From positions 1-7,373 of the forward strand of contig VBKY01000164.1 of assembly GCA_005879255.1 (NCBI GenBank): a stretch of 7,373 nucleotides of DNA, given 5' to 3'. A program made the translations under genes and the position numbers. This DNA comes from Deltaproteobacteria bacterium (GTDB taxonomy: Bacteria; Desulfobacterota_B; Binatia; UBA9968). The stretch's first letter is position 1. Every line of letters begins with the position of its first letter. The notes beneath the pieces are model-generated. The model was not told the DNA's origin. It made no database searches and worked only from the letters and a program-made list of their open reading frames with translations. Shown piece after piece: positions 5,892 to 7,373 of the stretch.

Positions 5892-6618
5892 TGCCGGTGC
5901 GCCCTTCGATGTCCCGTTCGATCTCGCCGCGCCGTTGCAGGGCGAGCGCGACGCGCCAGCATAGCACTGCCCACGTCGCGCCAGCACACCAGCCGGCGAG
6001 CACGTCAGTTGGCCAGTGAACGCCGAGATAGATACGACTCAGCCCAACTAGGAATGTGAGAATGAGTGACACGCTCAGAACGTAGATTTTGATGCACCGC
6101 GGACCCTCTACCCGCGACAGTAGCCCGCCCAGCGTAAGGTAGACCACCGCGGAAAGCATTGCATGCCCGCTCGGAAAACTCGCCGTATACTCTTCGATAA
6201 GGTGCGGGACGAGATCGGGCCGTGGCCGGTCGACACCGAGCTTTAAGATACTGCTGAGCAAAACTCCGCCCGTGACGGATGCGAGTACCAATACGGCCGC
6301 ACCGCGCTTGCCGTCGATGAGCAAGAACCCGGTGACGGCGATCGTCATCAGCGTCAACACCGTCGCGCCGCCAAGACTTGTAATGTCGCGAAACACAATT
6401 TCTAGCCACCTCGGACCAATCGGGTTCGCGAGGTCCAGCGGATTGCGAAACGCGAGCAGCATCGCTCGATCAAAAGCGCGGGTCTCACCCTGCACCATCT
6501 CCATGAGTTCGGCGAACAGGAGCACCCCTCCGGTGACTACGAGAACCGAGATCAGGGTTCCGGCTTCGAGAACGGGCGAAAGACTTGTGCGGCGAAAGCG
6601 CGGCCAGCGAAACGTCAT
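5884..6618 (-). CDS. PAP2 family membrane phosphatase
   Basis: A 244-residue integral membrane protein of the type 2 phosphatidic acid phosphatase superfamily, which removes phosphate from lipid phosphates such as phosphatidate, undecaprenyl diphosphate or phosphatidylglycerol phosphate. All three catalytic motifs are intact: C1 K-x6-RP with Lys126, Arg133 and Pro134; C2 PSGH at 149-152 (His152); C3 SR-x5-H-x3-D with Ser194, Arg195, His201 (the phosphate-accepting histidine) and Asp205. About six membrane helices are apparent (roughly 18-40, 84-102, 106-124, 152-168, 176-194, 206-226), with the active site expected on the outer face of the inner membrane. The length is standard. The ATG at 6616-6618 has no obvious Shine-Dalgarno. 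The gene overlaps the start of the DUF2071 gene by 8 bases, forming an operon. The substrate cannot be told from the sequence. Confidence 0.93.
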   Translation of the reverse strand: MTFRWPRFRRTSLSPVLEAGTLISVLVVTGGVLLFAELMEMVQGETRAFDRAMLLAFRNPLDLANPIGPRWLEIVFRDITSLGGATVLTLMTIAVTGFLLIDGKRGAAVLVLASVTGGVLLSSILKLGVDRPRPDLVPHLIEEYTASFPSGHAMLSAVVYLTLGGLLSRVEGPRCIKIYVLSVSLILTFLVGLSRIYLGVHWPTDVLAGWCAGATWAVLCWRVALALQRRGEIERDIEGRTGND

Positions 6619-6675
6619 AGCTTACGATAAGGTTATCATCACCCGCTAAATTTCTACCATCTGATGTCGTGTGCT

Positions 6676-6734
6676 ATCGAGCGACGTTTCAATCCATACT
6701 GGAGTGATTCGATAGTATCATCGAGTCGCTCGAT
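6676..6734. repeat. Nested inverted repeats upstream of PAP2
   Basis: ATCGAGCGAC (6676-6685) is the exact reverse complement of 6725-6734. Inside lie ATACT (6696-6700) and AGTAT (6714-6718). The right arm is itself part of a tight dyad, ATCGAG (6720-6725) and CTCGAT (6729-6734) with a 3-base centre. The cluster sits between the tRNA-Lys remnant and PAP2, so it could be an operator, the PAP2 leader structure, or the old downstream terminator region of the tRNA. Confidence 0.5.
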
Positions 6735-6746
6735 TCCCACGGTCAA
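6717..6746 (-). promoter_or_regulatory. Weak candidate promoter for PAP2-DUF2071
   Basis: On the minus strand TTGACC (6741-6746) and GATGAT (6717-6722) are 18 bases apart. The -35 match is good and the -10 match is poor. Transcription would start near 6710 and include the left part of the inverted-repeat cluster in a leader of about 90 bases. Confidence 0.2.
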
Positions 6747-6762
6747 CTTATTCCTGGTGATT

Positions 6763-6807
6763 TGGTGGGCCGCCGGAGACTCGAACTCCGGACTCGCTGA
6801 TTAAGAG
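6763..6807 (-). tRNA. 3' half of tRNA-Lys(CUU), probable attachment-site remnant
   Basis: Reading the minus strand, this is an exact tRNA 3' half: anticodon loop CTCTTAA (6801-6807, anticodon CTT at 6803-6805), 3' anticodon stem TCAGC (6796-6800), variable loop GAGTC, T-stem/loop CGGAG-TTCGAGT-CTCCG (6774-6790, perfect pairing), 3' acceptor strand GCGGCCC (6767-6773), discriminator A and encoded CCA (6763-6765). The expected 5' anticodon stem GCTGA is replaced by ACAAA, and no D-arm or 5' acceptor GGGCCGC is found in the remaining 566 bases to the right. The break falls at the end of the 7-base anticodon loop, a known crossover place for tyrosine integrases in tRNA genes. This is therefore most likely one end of an integrated element; it cannot make a functional tRNA. 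In the usual arrangement the intact tRNA would lie at the far end of the element, to the right of this window. Confidence 0.85.
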
Positions 6808-6831
6808 TTTGTGAATGGTCATCTCACAAAC
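6807..6831. repeat. 8-bp inverted repeat abutting the tRNA break
   Basis: GTTTGTGA (6807-6814) is the exact reverse complement of 6824-6831, with a 9-base centre. Its left arm begins on the last base of the tRNA remnant. That position suggests a recombinase or accessory-factor binding site of the element end. Confidence 0.5.
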
Positions 6832-6901
6832 CGATATGACAGGAACATTCCCAATGATTTCAGGAAGTCTCGGCCTTTGGGTTGGTTGGGAGACAGTTCT
6901 C

Positions 6902-6918
6902 CGGACAAAACACGGACA
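6902..6918. repeat. Direct repeat CGGACA x2
   Basis: CGGACA occurs at 6902-6907 and 6913-6918. The 11-base spacing, one helical turn, places both copies on the same DNA face about 95 bases from the tRNA break; this resembles arm-type integrase or excisionase sites, but the units are short. Confidence 0.3.
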
Positions 6919-6937
6919 GTGCTGTAGCGCATAATTT

Positions 6938-6962
6938 GATTGAAGCAGAATTCAGTTCAATC
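6938..6962. repeat. 7-bp inverted repeat
   Basis: GATTGAA (6938-6944) and TTCAATC (6956-6962) are exact reverse complements around an 11-base centre that contains GAATTC. No T-run follows on either strand. Confidence 0.35.
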
Positions 6963-7108
6963 TTCGAGTCCCGACCTTTGTCAAATTGTCAACCATATCC
7001 CGCACGACTGGCGAGACCCGGTACAAGAGCTTCCATGTAAAGCTACTTCATTACAAGACATGACGATTTTATCCGGCATCATCTTTGCGGCAAGGGTGAT
7101 CCACACTA

Positions 7109-7114
7109 GAGGAG
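7109..7114 (+). promoter_or_regulatory. Shine-Dalgarno for the small gene at 7123
   Basis: GAGGAG lies 8 bases before the ATG at 7123-7125. This is the main reason to place the start there and not at the in-frame TTG at 6940. Confidence 0.5.
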
Positions 7115-7122
7115 TGACTTTG

Positions 7123-7329
7123 ATGGAATCTTCCAAAGAGAAAAATGGCGGTCTCAGTAGCAAGCGGCTAACCCAGGAGCAAATAGGAAATGACGCGTAT
7201 ATGACACCTGCAGCAATAGAGTCGGAAGAAAACCTCAAGGCGAGGATCTGCGATTTAAAACCCCATATTAACCAACAAGAGAAATCGTTAGGGTTAAAGG
7301 AGGGATATCAGGAGAGATTGAGAGAGTAG
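7123..7329 (+). CDS. Small charged hypothetical protein (68 aa)
   Basis: I do not recognise this protein. It has 68 residues, starts MESSKEKNGGLSSKRLTQEQ and ends in a lysine/glutamate-rich, probably helical tail (about 33-68). It has no membrane segment, no signal peptide and a single cysteine. It is the only likely plus-strand gene in the window and lies on the putative element side of the tRNA-Lys break, in DNA of about 45-48% GC. The stop is TAG at 7327-7329; a run of eight T follows at 7357-7364 without a visible stem before it. The good ribosome binding site argues for a real gene, while the short length and lack of a known family argue for caution. It could be the cargo or control gene of an integrated element, or a chance frame. 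Confidence 0.45.
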   Translation: MESSKEKNGGLSSKRLTQEQIGNDAYMTPAAIESEENLKARICDLKPHINQQEKSLGLKEGYQERLRE

Positions 7330-7373
7330 ATTCCGAATTCAATACAATGTGTCCAGTTTTTTTTCAACGAGAC

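Larger units (their letters stand above)
6832..7122. other. AT-richer element arm without a clear gene
   Basis: No convincing coding sequence. A frame opens from a TTG at 6940 and runs in phase with the small gene at 7123, but has no ribosome binding site. The stretch holds CGGACA twice, 11 bases apart (6902-6907, 6913-6918), and a 7-bp inverted repeat (6938-6962). One sampled line (7021-7080) is 40% GC. It fits the non-coding arm of an integrated element. Confidence 0.4.

Noticed and set aside
6763..6900. Group I intron interrupting the tRNA-Lys anticodon loop
   Set aside because: The 5' tRNA half is not found within the 566 bases to the right, which exceeds the usual size of such introns without an inserted gene, and no intron core is recognisable. 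An attachment remnant is simpler.
6961..6976. Second tRNA T-arm suggested by TTCGAGTCCCGAC on the plus strand
   Set aside because: The 5' side of the stem does not pair and there is no acceptor or anticodon arm.
6940..7122. TTG-initiated extension of the small gene at 7123, giving 129 residues
   Set aside because: There is no ribosome binding site before the TTG, and the extra 61 residues show no recognisable pattern. GAGGAG placed 8 bases before the ATG at 7123 is a better start.
1..7373. CRISPR array, insertion sequence, rRNA, integrase or toxin-antitoxin pair
   Set aside because: No regularly spaced repeats, transposase or integrase motifs, rRNA segments or paired small overlapping genes are visible in the window.

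Overview
The window is 7.4 kb of bacterial DNA. Every confident protein gene lies on the minus strand. Near-perfect Shine-Dalgarno sequences (TAAGGAGGT, AAGGAGGAGG), a sigma-54 enhancer-binding protein, a plant/proteobacterial-type GST, a DUF899 thioredoxin-like protein, and a tRNA-Lys end with encoded CCA all fit a soil or environmental Gram-negative, most likely a proteobacterium. The sequence alone does not fix the genus. Sampled lines of the coding part run at about 53-72% GC. The 1200-1380 spacer and the last ~500 bases run at about 35-48%.

Layout from right to left, which is the direction of transcription. 6808-7373: AT-richer DNA with one small possible gene on the plus strand, probably the end of an integrated element. 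6763-6807: the exact 3' half of a tRNA-Lys(CUU), broken at the edge of the anticodon loop, which looks like an attachment-site remnant. 6676-6746: nested inverted repeats and a weak promoter. 5884-6618 and 5046-5891: a PAP2 membrane phosphatase and a DUF2071/YqjF-family protein whose reading frames overlap by 8 bases, a two-gene operon. The DUF2071 protein carries an apparent twin-arginine signal peptide. 2813-4915: a 700-residue GAF-GAF-AAA+-Fis sigma-54 activator (FhlA/NorR type), with a promoter placed so close to its GTG start that the mRNA would be leaderless. 2248-2613: a VOC/glyoxalase-fold protein. 1550-2122: a glutathione S-transferase whose conserved N-terminus begins at an ATA codon. 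429-1163: a DUF899 thioredoxin-fold protein with a CPMC motif. 200-289: the first codons of a short-chain dehydrogenase behind an excellent ribosome binding site, ending after 29 codons (a gene stump).

VOC, GST, DUF899 and the SDR stump are small detoxification or redox-type genes separated by 125-386 bases, so they read as neighbours with separate promoters, not one tight operon. The sigma-54 activator could control one of them, but no convincing -24/-12 promoter is present. I see no complete new multi-gene system. The strongest unusual signals are the tRNA-Lys attachment remnant with its flanking inverted repeat, the ATA-start GST, the Tat-tagged DUF2071 protein coupled to PAP2, and the truncated SDR.
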